Virus record (IMG/VR): IMGVR_UViG_3300031269_000017
Coordinates: 1 to 56,255 of that record
DNA length: 56,255 nt
DNA from: a virus
Strand: one strand, 5' to 3'
How positions within the stretch are numbered: position 1 is the stretch's first letter; each line of letters opens with the position of its first letter. Positions 44,391 to 51,551 of the stretch are shown in pieces. The position numbers and the translations under genes are program-made. The notes beneath the pieces were generated by a model. The model was not told the origin of the DNA, did not search any database, and was given only the letters and a program-made list of their open reading frames with translations.

Positions 44391-44703
44391 AATTAAAACG
44401 TTTAAACAATTTCTTTTTGAGAAAAATACATCAGAATATGAACCGCCGAAACATTTGGTTTCTCCAGCATTAGATCCAGAAACACAAGAACCTGATGATA
44501 AGATGTATGATTATATGCGTGGTGAACTTGACAAGACTACAAAATACTTTGAACCTAGTATAAGCTCGATCGATGAAAAAATCAAAGGTGATTCTATTGA
44601 ATGTGATAATTGTGGATGGACATGGGAGATAAAAGAAGGTGGAAGTGATTTGTTTGTTTGTCATGAATGTGGACACGATAATTTAAATAAAGTTAACATT
44701 TAG
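44383..44703 (+). CDS. Small protein with capsid-targeting-like start and zinc ribbon
   Basis: 106 residues. The start MNRIKTFKQFLFE is like T4 capsid-targeting peptides (aromatic-x-x-F-L/I-x-E). C-terminal zinc ribbon: C-D-N-C-G-W-x-W...C-H-E-C-G-H-D-N (~75-102), four cysteines in two knuckles, a pattern I recall from small proteins of phages of Bacteroidota. Overlaps the tape measure stop by 8 bases. A packaged DNA- or protein-binding factor is possible. Confidence 0.65.
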   Translation: MNRIKTFKQFLFEKNTSEYEPPKHLVSPALDPETQEPDDKMYDYMRGELDKTTKYFEPSISSIDEKIKGDSIECDNCGWTWEIKEGGSDLFVCHECGHDNLNKVNI

Positions 44704-44735
44704 ATAATACTACTTTCGAATATTTTATTTACTTT

Positions 44736-44743
44736 TATAAATA
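44736..44743 (+). promoter_or_regulatory. T4-type late promoter box TATAAATA
   Basis: Exact TATAAATA, 23 bases before the ATG at 44767, in the only gap after the tape measure unit. Identical to the T4 late consensus; may be a gp55-dependent site, though it differs from the GATATATA form used elsewhere. Confidence 0.45.
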
Positions 44744-44766
44744 CAATCATTCATTAAAATTATCAA

Positions 44767-45360
44767 ATGTCAAAAACAAAAACTTACCAATCAACATGCA
44801 AGCATCATGGGGTCACTCAATTCTACGAATCTTCTAGAAGTTGTCAACAATGTATTTTAGAACGTAGACGAAAAAGATATGCAAATCCAGAAAAAAGAGC
44901 GATGGATGGCAAGTATCAAGAATCTTGGTTAGAAAAAAATCCAGGATACATGAAACAAAATGACGCTGAACGCAGAGAGGCAACTAAAAAGAAAAAACAG
45001 ACTATCTATAGTAAATTAATAGATAGAATTAATCGACTTGTTGATCATTATCAAATTGAGTTTCCTACCAATGTGATAATGCTAAAAATTAAAGCTGATA
45101 AGACTCCCGAAGAAAACTTTGGTTCTATCTATCAAGCTTATTTAAGACGTGTTAAATCTAATGTTAAGAATTATGAACAATTTAGATTGACTGGTGTTTA
45201 CACACATGAGTATCGCCATACAGTACCTAAACAAGAATGGGAAGGCAATTTCCGCCCAAATTACTCTCAACTACCACAAAATATCAAAGATCAATTAAAA
45301 CAAGAGGCGATCGACAACGGCCAACAAATATTTGAAAAATTAGTAAAATCTGAATCATAA
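44767..45360 (+). CDS. Hypothetical basic protein (197 aa) with N-terminal Cys/His cluster
   Basis: The N-terminus has C-K-H-H-G-V-T...S-C-Q-Q-C, a short Cys-Cys/His-like zinc-binding pattern (~11-33), resembling the zinc finger half of HNH-type or recombination-associated proteins. It is followed by a very basic, helical stretch (RRRKRYANPEKRA, KKKKQTIYSKL). No catalytic HNH motif visible. DNA or RNA binding is likely; function unknown. Confidence 0.65.
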   Translation: MSKTKTYQSTCKHHGVTQFYESSRSCQQCILERRRKRYANPEKRAMDGKYQESWLEKNPGYMKQNDAERREATKKKKQTIYSKLIDRINRLVDHYQIEFPTNVIMLKIKADKTPEENFGSIYQAYLRRVKSNVKNYEQFRLTGVYTHEYRHTVPKQEWEGNFRPNYSQLPQNIKDQLKQEAIDNGQQIFEKLVKSES

Positions 45361-45371
45361 ACAAAATTCGA

Positions 45372-45497
45372 ATGGAAAACGAAATCAATAGATTAAAAGA
45401 CATTAGATTAAGTAATCTAGAAAAGGCCCGAAATACTTTTATAGCCATAAGTATTACTTTTGCAATTTGTTTAAGTGCCGTAATTTTAGAATTATGA
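45372..45497 (+). CDS. Small membrane protein (41 aa)
   Basis: 41 codons from the ATG at 45372: charged N-terminal 20 residues then one transmembrane helix (FIAISITFAICLSAVILEL). Ends in an ATGA overlap with the following small gene, which supports translation. Confidence 0.5.
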   Translation: MENEINRLKDIRLSNLEKARNTFIAISITFAICLSAVILEL

Positions 45498-45652
45498 AAT
45501 ACCGAATTACAATTAGAACTTACTATGGCTCATTTGAAATTGATGACATTGAGGCAGAAGATGAAGATGATGCTTTTGACAAAGCTTGTGAAGAAGCAAA
45601 GAAAGAAATTGATTGTGCTAAACTTGATGAAGTTTATGAGTACGATTCTTAA
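45494..45652 (+). CDS. Small acidic protein (52 aa)
   Basis: ATG in an ATGA overlap; 52 residues, MKYRITIRTYYGSFEIDDIE then a Glu/Asp-rich helix and Y-E-Y-D-S end. Two strands plus helix, resembling small phage proteins of unknown function. The longer reading from 45467 is not supported. Confidence 0.6.
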   Translation: MKYRITIRTYYGSFEIDDIEAEDEDDAFDKACEEAKKEIDCAKLDEVYEYDS

Positions 45653-45960
45653 TGGCACACAACGGCTAAATGTATGGTGTCGTAGCGACCAAAACAGCAC
45701 GAAACTTTGATTAATAAACAACTTTAAAAATAAAACAGATGAAAAATTTAAGAACAAAACCAAGCTATGCACTATACATATTGTTAGTTGCTTTTTTATT
45801 TACGGGAACATGATTATGAATTGAAACAATACATCATAGACTATATAGAAAAGAATAATTAGGACCATTAGATTAAAACTTTTTCCTTAATAGGGTAATA
45901 TATAATAAAATAAATTTGATTCAATCTAGGGTATCTAGATTAATCTACAATATATAAATT
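45653..45960. other. 308-base stretch: possible non-coding block, broken membrane peptide gene, inverted repeat
   Basis: No intact gene. 45653-45715 is less A+T-rich than its surroundings, holds GTCG/CGAC around TAG, and reads like an intergenic element. 45739-45813 starts MKNLRTKPSYALYILLVAFL and stops at a TGA; in frame +1 the sequence goes on as REHDYELKQYIIDYIEKNN to TAG at 45862, so one indel seems to break a ~40-residue membrane peptide gene. 45923-45941 is an inverted repeat AATCTAG-GGTAT-CTAGATT, 20 bases before the next ATG, possibly an operator. Confidence 0.55.
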
Positions 45961-46236
45961 ATGAATGAAGAAACCTCAAGCTCACCCAGAGATAATTTTA
46001 TGTCAATAATAGGACAAAAGAAGAAACAAGATCAACAAAAAAACGCATTCGGTTCGCTAGTTTTAAGTATAGGAGTATTCTTTTCCCAAGCTGCAATAAT
46101 TTGGTATACCTTATTAATTTTACATAAATATCTCGATTATGATTATTTAAATATTGAATATTGGGAATTTGTAATTATATACTCATCGTTCAATATTATT
46201 CTCCAAAAATTTTCAAATAAATTCATTAAAAAATAA
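45961..46236 (+). CDS. Small membrane protein (91 aa)
   Basis: 91 residues: polar N-terminus (~1-28) then two predicted transmembrane segments (GSLVLSIGVFFSQAAIIWYT and EFVIIYSSFNIILQKF) and a basic end. No family. Inverted repeat upstream. Its stop is 3 bases before the next gene. Confidence 0.6.
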   Translation: MNEETSSSPRDNFMSIIGQKKKQDQQKNAFGSLVLSIGVFFSQAAIIWYTLLILHKYLDYDYLNIEYWEFVIIYSSFNIILQKFSNKFIKK

Positions 46237-46239
46237 AAA

Positions 46240-46653
46240 ATGGCTAAGTATTATAAGAAAAAGGATAGTTATTTTAATAGTCCTAAACCACCTAAAGAAG
46301 GAATGGTACCTCTAGGTCGAGGGTGGATAACCGAGGAAGAAGCAAAAAGATTAATTGGTCCTTCTGAATATGATCCACGAGAATTAGAAGTAATTTGTAC
46401 TTTGACAAAAAAACGTAGTCCATATTTTTGTGCGTATATAATTGACCCACTTAATGATAAAGGTGATAGTCATTTTATCATGTGTATGTATGTTCGCCAC
46501 AAAAATAGCAAAATTGCACATTCACATACTTTAGTTAAACAAGACATGTTGAATTGGATAACTGCCAACCAAAACATGGAAAAATACAATGCGCCAGTGT
46601 GGAATAAAAAATATGATTCTGATAAAAAACTTGAAACTTTTTTAAACTTATAG
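46240..46653 (+). CDS. Hypothetical protein (137 aa)
   Basis: 137 residues with a basic start (AKYYKKKDSYF), a proline-rich stretch, then a compact alpha/beta part. H-S-H and C-x-x-x-Y-V-R-H pairs are visible but form no motif I know. The last codons contain the -35-like half of a promoter motif for the next gene. Confidence 0.6.
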   Translation: MAKYYKKKDSYFNSPKPPKEGMVPLGRGWITEEEAKRLIGPSEYDPRELEVICTLTKKRSPYFCAYIIDPLNDKGDSHFIMCMYVRHKNSKIAHSHTLVKQDMLNWITANQNMEKYNAPVWNKKYDSDKKLETFLNL

Positions 46654-46660
46654 AATATAA
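46634..46660 (+). promoter_or_regulatory. AAACTT-class promoter, deaminase region
   Basis: AAACTTTT, 11 bases, GAATATAA, 17 bases before the ATG at 46678. Sixth site of the class, spacing identical. Extends the class to accessory genes outside the replication block. Confidence 0.55.
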
Positions 46661-46677
46661 ATTAGATAAACAGAACT

Positions 46678-47001
46678 ATGCAAAAAAAACTTGAAAAAGA
46701 CCAAACTAATTCAACAGTTTGGCGAATCACAGATGCTGGAAAAAAGCATTTAGAAAAAATATTAGCAGTCAAACCTTTTGCTGATGTTGTTGGCATAATG
46801 CAATATCTTAATTTATCGTTTCTTTCAGAATCTCAATCTAATGATATTATAGGGACGCTTTCTCGCTATCCTTATTATGAAGTTGCTGATTTTTTCGCTA
46901 AAACTAACGAATATTTTAATGAGATTAATGAACCAGAAAATGAAGAAATACCAACTGCCAACAACAAAAACCAAGATTCAAAGGACTCAGCAAAAGCTTA
47001 A
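46678..47001 (+). CDS. Hypothetical protein (106 aa)
   Basis: 106 residues: helical middle (GKKHLEKILAVKPFADVVGI) and a polar, Asn/Lys/Ser-rich tail. No family. The 3' third overlaps the start of the deaminase-like gene by 62 bases (from 46940), an unusually long overlap. Confidence 0.55.
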   Translation: MQKKLEKDQTNSTVWRITDAGKKHLEKILAVKPFADVVGIMQYLNLSFLSESQSNDIIGTLSRYPYYEVADFFAKTNEYFNEINEPENEEIPTANNKNQDSKDSAKA

Positions 47002-47446
47002 AGTTTTTCAAGAACATCTTATTAGTGTCGCATCACTTTCAAAATCTACACGTTTAAAAGTTGGTGCTTTAGCCCTGAGAAAAGATTTTCAACGAGAGTA
47101 TATAGCATATAATGGTTCAGTTTCAAATGCCCCAATATATGAAAGCACAAAAAGCGAAGAAGAATCTTTAGATCCAGGAAAATCTGGATTCGTACATGCA
47201 GAAATGAATTTAGTTGCTAAATTCAGAGAAAATAATCCCCAAGATTATATTGTCTTACTGACACACTCACCATGTTCTCTTTGCACAAAAATTTTGATCA
47301 ATTCTGGATTTAATCATATTTTTTGGTTAGAAAATTATCGTGATATAGATCATATAGAAATATTAATGAGAGGTCGGGTGGATAATTATGGTCTGTTTTC
47401 TCATTTTTTAGATAATCCAGAGTTAAATTATATATTCAGTATATAA
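46940..47446 (+). CDS. dCMP/CMP deaminase-like protein
   Basis: 168 residues from ATG 46940 (46928 also possible). Cytidine/deoxycytidylate deaminase zinc site: FVHAEMNLVA (His-Ala-Glu) and HSPCSLCTKIL (P-C-x-x-C), with the preceding SLSKSTRLKVGALALRKDF being the substrate-binding strand region of dCMP deaminases. It would convert dCMP to dUMP and help balance the phage dTTP pool, as T4 gpcd does. The long N-terminal overlap makes the exact start uncertain. Confidence 0.8.
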   Translation: MKKYQLPTTKTKIQRTQQKLKVFQEHLISVASLSKSTRLKVGALALRKDFQREYIAYNGSVSNAPIYESTKSEEESLDPGKSGFVHAEMNLVAKFRENNPQDYIVLLTHSPCSLCTKILINSGFNHIFWLENYRDIDHIEILMRGRVDNYGLFSHFLDNPELNYIFSI

Positions 47447-47507
47447 AATTTTTTGTTTCCAATATTTTTATTTATATTTAACCTAATACTTATCACCCCT
47501 ACTTAAT

Positions 47508-48131
47508 ATGAGAAAAAAATCTGCCAATTCAGTACAAACATTTGCCGATAATTTTATTAATGATAAATCTGAGAAAAACTTCGGTGTTTTGTATGCTAGG
47601 TTAGCACCAGGCATGCGCAAATACGTGTACAATTATATTGGTAATTATCATATTACTGAGGCTGCAGTCGCAAATGCATTTGCTAAAATATGGAATAAAA
47701 TTGATCAATATGATGAAAAATATGCATTTTCTACTTGGTCATATAGAATTGCGCGAAATGAAGCGTTAATGATTGTCAATAACAGGGACAATTGTTATTC
47801 AATAGATAAAATGCAAGATATGGGAATCGTGCTTACTACAAAATGCCCAGATTTATCTGTAGATCCTGAGTATGAATTTTTTGAACCTACAAAGGAAGAA
47901 CAAACTAACAATCTGTACGAAGCTGTTATTAAAGGTATCGATAATTTACCTGAAAAATACATGATTACATTACAACTTCGTCTTGTGAAAAGAATGAAAC
48001 TTAATGAAATCGCAGAAGAAACTGGTTGGAATCTTAACACAGTCAAAACAAGATTAACCAAGGCATTATCTTTGATCAAAAGAAATGTAGAACTTGAGGA
48101 ACCTAGACTTGTTGAAAAATTTACAAAATGA
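47508..48131 (+). CDS. ECF-type sigma factor
   Basis: 207 residues. Region 2: RKYVYNYIGNYHITEAAVANAFAKIW, then FSTWSYRIARNEALMIV, the classical sigma2 pattern (F-x-T-W-x-Y-R-I-A-R-N). Region 4: NLPEKYMITLQLRLVKRMKLNEIAEETGW followed by N-T-V-K-T-R-L, a standard helix-turn-helix (read in pieces). The linker (~105-135) is short, so it is the ECF layout (regions 2 and 4 only). Phage-encoded ECF-like factors next to a gp55-like factor are unusual. It has an ATGA-type overlap with a membrane protein gene, a common place for an anti-sigma factor. Confidence 0.85.
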   Translation: MRKKSANSVQTFADNFINDKSEKNFGVLYARLAPGMRKYVYNYIGNYHITEAAVANAFAKIWNKIDQYDEKYAFSTWSYRIARNEALMIVNNRDNCYSIDKMQDMGIVLTTKCPDLSVDPEYEFFEPTKEEQTNNLYEAVIKGIDNLPEKYMITLQLRLVKRMKLNEIAEETGWNLNTVKTRLTKALSLIKRNVELEEPRLVEKFTK

Positions 48132-48640
48132 GTCAAAAGATACCAGCCAACACAGACAGAGTATTAAATAAATATTATACGATGAATTTTTTTCAAAGAA
48201 CATATGCTGCTTGGCGAGAATTAATGAATTTTTTCTTTGTTAGAAGAGTCATTAAAAGAAACCAAAAAACTGATAAATGGAAATCTTTTAAGCTTAGATC
48301 AGGATGGCTAAATCAAATTTATACGGTCATTAATTTACGCAAAGAAGATATGGGTGAAGAAGAAGATATCAGGAAAATGCGCGTCATTGAAAAGATTGAA
48401 CCAATGAATCGTTATATGGAAGATTTAAATCTTGCAGAAGTAATGAGTATTGAGTTTAACGATATTGATGATACTAGATCTTATTTGATAATTTATTGGC
48501 CGCTATGGAATTACTTTTCATTATGGCGACTAATTTTTTGGATAACAGGAATTCTTATATCATACAAAATTATTGTTCATTATGATTTGATCAATAAAGT
48601 AACAGAATTAGTAACTAAAATAATTGAATATGTTAATTGA
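48128..48640 (+). CDS. Membrane protein next to the sigma factor (170 aa)
   Basis: 170 residues: basic soluble N-terminal part (~1-110), then one or two membrane segments (IIYWPLWNYFSLWRLIFWI, ITGILISYKIIVHY) and a short tail. It overlaps the ECF-like sigma gene by 4 bases and could be its membrane-bound regulator, but the usual anti-sigma zinc motif is absent. Otherwise unknown. Confidence 0.6.
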   Translation: MSQKIPANTDRVLNKYYTMNFFQRTYAAWRELMNFFFVRRVIKRNQKTDKWKSFKLRSGWLNQIYTVINLRKEDMGEEEDIRKMRVIEKIEPMNRYMEDLNLAEVMSIEFNDIDDTRSYLIIYWPLWNYFSLWRLIFWITGILISYKIIVHYDLINKVTELVTKIIEYVN

Positions 48641-49419
48641 TAACTTGGAAAATTGGTAGATACGGTTGGCCTAGTGCATATGATTCACGAGGTAATAAAT
48701 TAATAACACCCTCAGTCTCGGCTGTTGTTAGTTCTAAAGATGATCCCGAATTAGAAAATTGGATTAAAGAAGTAGGCGAAGAAAAAGCTGCTCTGATTTC
48801 TAAAATGTCAATGGATCGCGGGACTTCTATGCATAAATTCTTAGAAAACTACTATATAGCATTATCTAGGAAAGGAAATCCTATTAAATCATTATTATAC
48901 ACTCAAAAGAAGACAATACTAGATTTAGAAAAAGAAGATATTAAGGATGTTTCAATAAAAACAGGTCGTACTTTATTTTATCAACTTAAAGAAACTTTTG
49001 AAAATCAAGAAGAAATCTACAAAGTCTTAGGAACTGAAAAAAAGATTATTGGTTATGATCTAGGTTTCAGAGGTATGTACGATATCAATTATATTCAAAA
49101 AAGAAATAATCGCCTATTTAATATTCTTGGTGATTATAAATCTGCTGGTAATCCTATCGACAAAGGCTCAACTAAAGAAAGAAAATACAAATTACAACTT
49201 GCAGGATATTGGTATGCCTACGAGTTAGATTCACCTCATCGATTATCGGGTGCTAAAATTTGGGTGTCTATAAAAAATTATGGAACCCAGGAAATTTCCG
49301 TGACTGATCGAAATGAATATGAAGATTTATTTGCTGAATTCAAAGAACTGGCATTACATTTTCATAAAATCAATAATCAAGATATCAACATGTTTAAAAC
49401 TTATAAAGTCGCAGCATAA
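48637..49419 (+). CDS. PD-(D/E)XK nuclease (RecB/Cas4-like)
   Basis: 260 residues, from a TTG that overlaps the upstream TGA. Motifs: PSVSAVVSSKDD and R-G-T-S-M-H-K-F-L (~52, the H of the family), GFRGMYDINYI (~147, active-site Asp), LGDYKSAGNP (~170, D-x-K variant of E-x-K), YKLQLAGYWYAYE (~192, the conserved Q-x-x-x-Y). It is a single-domain exonuclease of the type that resects DNA ends or degrades host DNA. The TTG start is supported by conserved residues immediately after it. Confidence 0.8.
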   Translation: MITWKIGRYGWPSAYDSRGNKLITPSVSAVVSSKDDPELENWIKEVGEEKAALISKMSMDRGTSMHKFLENYYIALSRKGNPIKSLLYTQKKTILDLEKEDIKDVSIKTGRTLFYQLKETFENQEEIYKVLGTEKKIIGYDLGFRGMYDINYIQKRNNRLFNILGDYKSAGNPIDKGSTKERKYKLQLAGYWYAYELDSPHRLSGAKIWVSIKNYGTQEISVTDRNEYEDLFAEFKELALHFHKINNQDINMFKTYKVAA

Positions 49420-49437
49420 TTTTATAAAATAGAATAT

Positions 49438-49446
49438 GGATATATA
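49438..49446 (+). promoter_or_regulatory. GATATATA-class (late) promoter motif
   Basis: GGATATATA 33 bases before the start of the 169-residue gene, in a true 60-base gap. Confidence 0.5.
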
Positions 49447-49479
49447 ATTAATATACAAACTATCAAAACACAATTTACA

Positions 49480-49989
49480 ATGAAAGAAGCTACACTTAAA
49501 GTAGAAAAATCAGAATTAAAAGAAACTTCAAATGAAGAACAATTAAAAGGTTATCAAACTAAAGCTGAAATTGTTTTTAAAGAATTACAAGATTTACAAG
49601 AAAAAAATTCCAAAAAGAAATATCTTGTGGATGGTAAGAAAAAGACACAAGAAGCTTTAGAAAGGTTTTTAGTAGAAGACGCAGTATGGAAGTCACATGA
49701 AGCATTGGGCGTTATTAAAGCTCATGAAGAGGTTAAAGAAGGTTTAAAGAAAAATGAATTATTTTTATCCGGTCTTTGTATTGAAGCACTTGCTTTTTAT
49801 ATTGACAAACATCAAGGTACAGGGTTAAAGTATGCACAAGAATTCAAAAATAATTTGTTTATGCCTATTAACGAGGTTTATGGTAAAGTCCAGGGAGATC
49901 GTCAAGGTGTAAAAGCAATGCAAGATTCTTTGGGGGAACTTGAAGGAAAAATAAGCCATTTAGAAACTGTAATTAGTCAAGGGCTATAA
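49480..49989 (+). CDS. Hypothetical helical protein (169 aa)
   Basis: 169 residues, almost entirely charged helix (E/K rich), with coiled-coil potential at both ends (QLKGYQTKAEIVFKELQDLQ; AMQDSLGELEGKISHLETVI). It has its own late promoter motif, so it may be an abundant virion or assembly protein. No family known to me. Confidence 0.65.
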   Translation: MKEATLKVEKSELKETSNEEQLKGYQTKAEIVFKELQDLQEKNSKKKYLVDGKKKTQEALERFLVEDAVWKSHEALGVIKAHEEVKEGLKKNELFLSGLCIEALAFYIDKHQGTGLKYAQEFKNNLFMPINEVYGKVQGDRQGVKAMQDSLGELEGKISHLETVISQGL

Positions 49990-50004
49990 AATTAATATTG
50001 AAAT

Positions 50005-50214
50005 ATGGATGAGATAGATTTTCAAAAGTTTAGGGAATTACTAAGTTCTTTAAATGAATACGAACTTCTATCTCTCCATAATTCATTAAGGAATACATCA
50101 CATAAAAAACTTAACATCTCTGATGTTTTTCATGTTGATTATAATTTTGAGATATATACTAAAGAAACCGAAATTTTTACAGAGATAGAGTTTCAAAAAA
50201 GAAATTTGAACTAA
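50005..50214 (+). CDS. Hypothetical protein (69 aa)
   Basis: 69 residues, helical first half (MDEIDFQKFRELLSSLNEYE) then polar strands. No family. Its stop shares the base with the next start (TAATG). Confidence 0.55.
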   Translation: MDEIDFQKFRELLSSLNEYELLSLHNSLRNTSHKKLNISDVFHVDYNFEIYTKETEIFTEIEFQKRNLN

Positions 50215-50564
50215 TGCAGAAAATTACAGAATTCTTAGATAAAAATGTTAAATATGCAATTTATGCGATTGCAATTATTTGTTTATTTGGGTTTTTTAGA
50301 GGTTGCTCTGCCCGAAAGGACAGAAAGGCTACACAAAAAGAAATGATCATAGTTCAGTCCGAACTTGATAGTCTGAAACAAGTATTGAATGATGTCGTTT
50401 ATCGTAAAGATGAACTTAAGAAATTAATGGAAATTGAAGGCTTAAAAACTTCAAAAAGAACTTTATACGATTGGAATGCAATTGTTAGGACTGCTGTTAG
50501 ACCTGATGATCGTATGAATGAATATGATATCATGATTGAAAGTATTGAAAAAGATATTGAATAA
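50214..50564 (+). CDS. Membrane-anchored coiled-coil protein (116 aa)
   Basis: N-terminal transmembrane helix (YAIYAIAIICLFGFFRGC, ~14-31) followed by a basic turn and a coiled coil (KEMIIVQSELDSLKQVLNDV). One membrane span then a helical stalk is the layout of spanin-like or other envelope proteins, but I see no lysis gene beside it. Overlaps and continues into the next membrane gene. Confidence 0.6.
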   Translation: MQKITEFLDKNVKYAIYAIAIICLFGFFRGCSARKDRKATQKEMIIVQSELDSLKQVLNDVVYRKDELKKLMEIEGLKTSKRTLYDWNAIVRTAVRPDDRMNEYDIMIESIEKDIE

Positions 50565-51305
50565 ATGTTAAAGTGGCTCAAAAATATTAAGCGCACAACT
50601 TTAATCAAAAATTCGTTTTTGATTCCAATATTGTCGGTGGTTATCATGTCAATTTCGCATGTTATTAGTTGGTATGATTTAGGAAATCCAGTATCTTGGG
50701 CAATATATTTATCTGTTGCTATAGAAATATTTGCATTAGCATCAGTTTCTGCTGCAAGTATCAATATTAAGAAAGGTTCAATTTGGGCACTTTTTATTTT
50801 GGTCACACTAATTCAGATTGTGGGTAATGTTTATTTCACATTCCAAGAAATTGATGTGACGGCAGAAGGTTTTAAATCATGGGTTGAACTTATTGCACCA
50901 TGGTTTACGGATTGGGATATTACTGATCATAGAAGATTCCTTTCATATATTCAAGGTGGTACACTACCTTTTATGTCTTTAATTGCTTTACATTTTTATA
51001 TCATATTTAATGAAAGTCTTAAAAATAATGGAGAAGCTGAAAAGGTAAAGACTGATATTGAAGAAGATGAAGAAGCTGAAGAGGTAAAGACTGATATTGA
51101 AGAAGATGAAGAAGCTGATATTGAGGAAGATGAAGAAGCTGAAGAGGTAAAGACTGATATTATTGACGAATCTGAAGATGAAATTACCAAACCAATAGAA
51201 ACAAAGATATCTAGTGGGAATCCCCCAGAAAATGATTATATACAGCAACAATGGGCAGGCAGAAGAAAGGAAAGAAATCCTAGAAATATGCCTGGCGTAA
51301 ATTAA
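50565..51305 (+). CDS. Polytopic membrane protein with acidic repeat tail (246 aa)
   Basis: About four transmembrane helices in the first 150 residues (FLIPILSVVIMSISHVISWY; PVSWAIYLSVAIEIFALASV; GSIWALFILVTLIQIVGNVY; LPFMSLIALHFYIIF) then a tail with tandem 13-residue repeats (E-A-E-E-V-K-T-D-I-E-E-D-E) and a Pro/Gln/Arg-rich end. The acidic tail probably faces the cytoplasm. Function unknown. Confidence 0.65.
   Translation: MLKWLKNIKRTTLIKNSFLIPILSVVIMSISHVISWYDLGNPVSWAIYLSVAIEIFALASVSAASINIKKGSIWALFILVTLIQIVGNVYFTFQEIDVTAEGFKSWVELIAPWFTDWDITDHRRFLSYIQGGTLPFMSLIALHFYIIFNESLKNNGEAEKVKTDIEEDEEAEEVKTDIEEDEEADIEEDEEAEEVKTDIIDESEDEITKPIETKISSGNPPENDYIQQQWAGRRKERNPRNMPGVN
51031..51160 (+). repeat. 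39-bp in-frame tandem repeat (about three imperfect copies)
   Basis: Copies of GAAGCTGAAGAGGTAAAGAC plus TGATATTGAAGAAGATGAA, about 39 bases each, in the coding sequence of the acidic tail; one copy has lost its middle. In-frame length change keeps the gene open, so copy number is likely to vary between isolates. Confidence 0.8.
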
Positions 51306-51324
51306 ATAAAAAAGATAAAAAAGA

Positions 51325-51543
51325 ATGAAAAGTTTTAGAGAATTTATAAATGAATCAAAGATAATGTCAAAGTCAGACATTCAAAAGCTTATCAAAAAAC
51401 TTGGATCAGATGGCCCAGTCGATGATGATTCTGCGTTTGATATCGCAGATGGAATTTTATATGACGAGCCAGGTCTAGAAGCCGGCATTAAAAAACATTT
51501 TGGTGTGACTGATGCACAAGGATGGCTTGCTAATAAAATATAA
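51325..51543 (+). CDS. Small protein with T4-type capsid-targeting sequence (72 aa)
   Basis: 72 residues. MKSFREFINE followed by S is position-for-position like the T4 internal-protein targeting peptide MKTYQEFIAE, which gp21 protease cuts after the final Glu (I-x-E). The remainder is acidic with a helix (SDIQKLIKKLG) and ends DAQGWLANKI. Predicted to be packaged into the head and processed there. Role after injection unknown. Confidence 0.7.
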   Translation: MKSFREFINESKIMSKSDIQKLIKKLGSDGPVDDDSAFDIADGILYDEPGLEAGIKKHFGVTDAQGWLANKI

Positions 51544-51551
51544 ATAAACCA

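Noticed and set aside
45911-45918. TAAATTTG as a Bacteroidota-type -7 promoter element
   Set aside because: It fits TAnnTTTG but no TTTG -33 element lies at the right distance, and it is a single hit in A+T-rich DNA.
49397-49423. Seventh AAACTT-class site before the 169-aa gene
   Set aside because: AAACTTAT is present but the octamer 11 bases later is ATAATTTT, without ATATAA; the GATATATA motif downstream explains the gene better.
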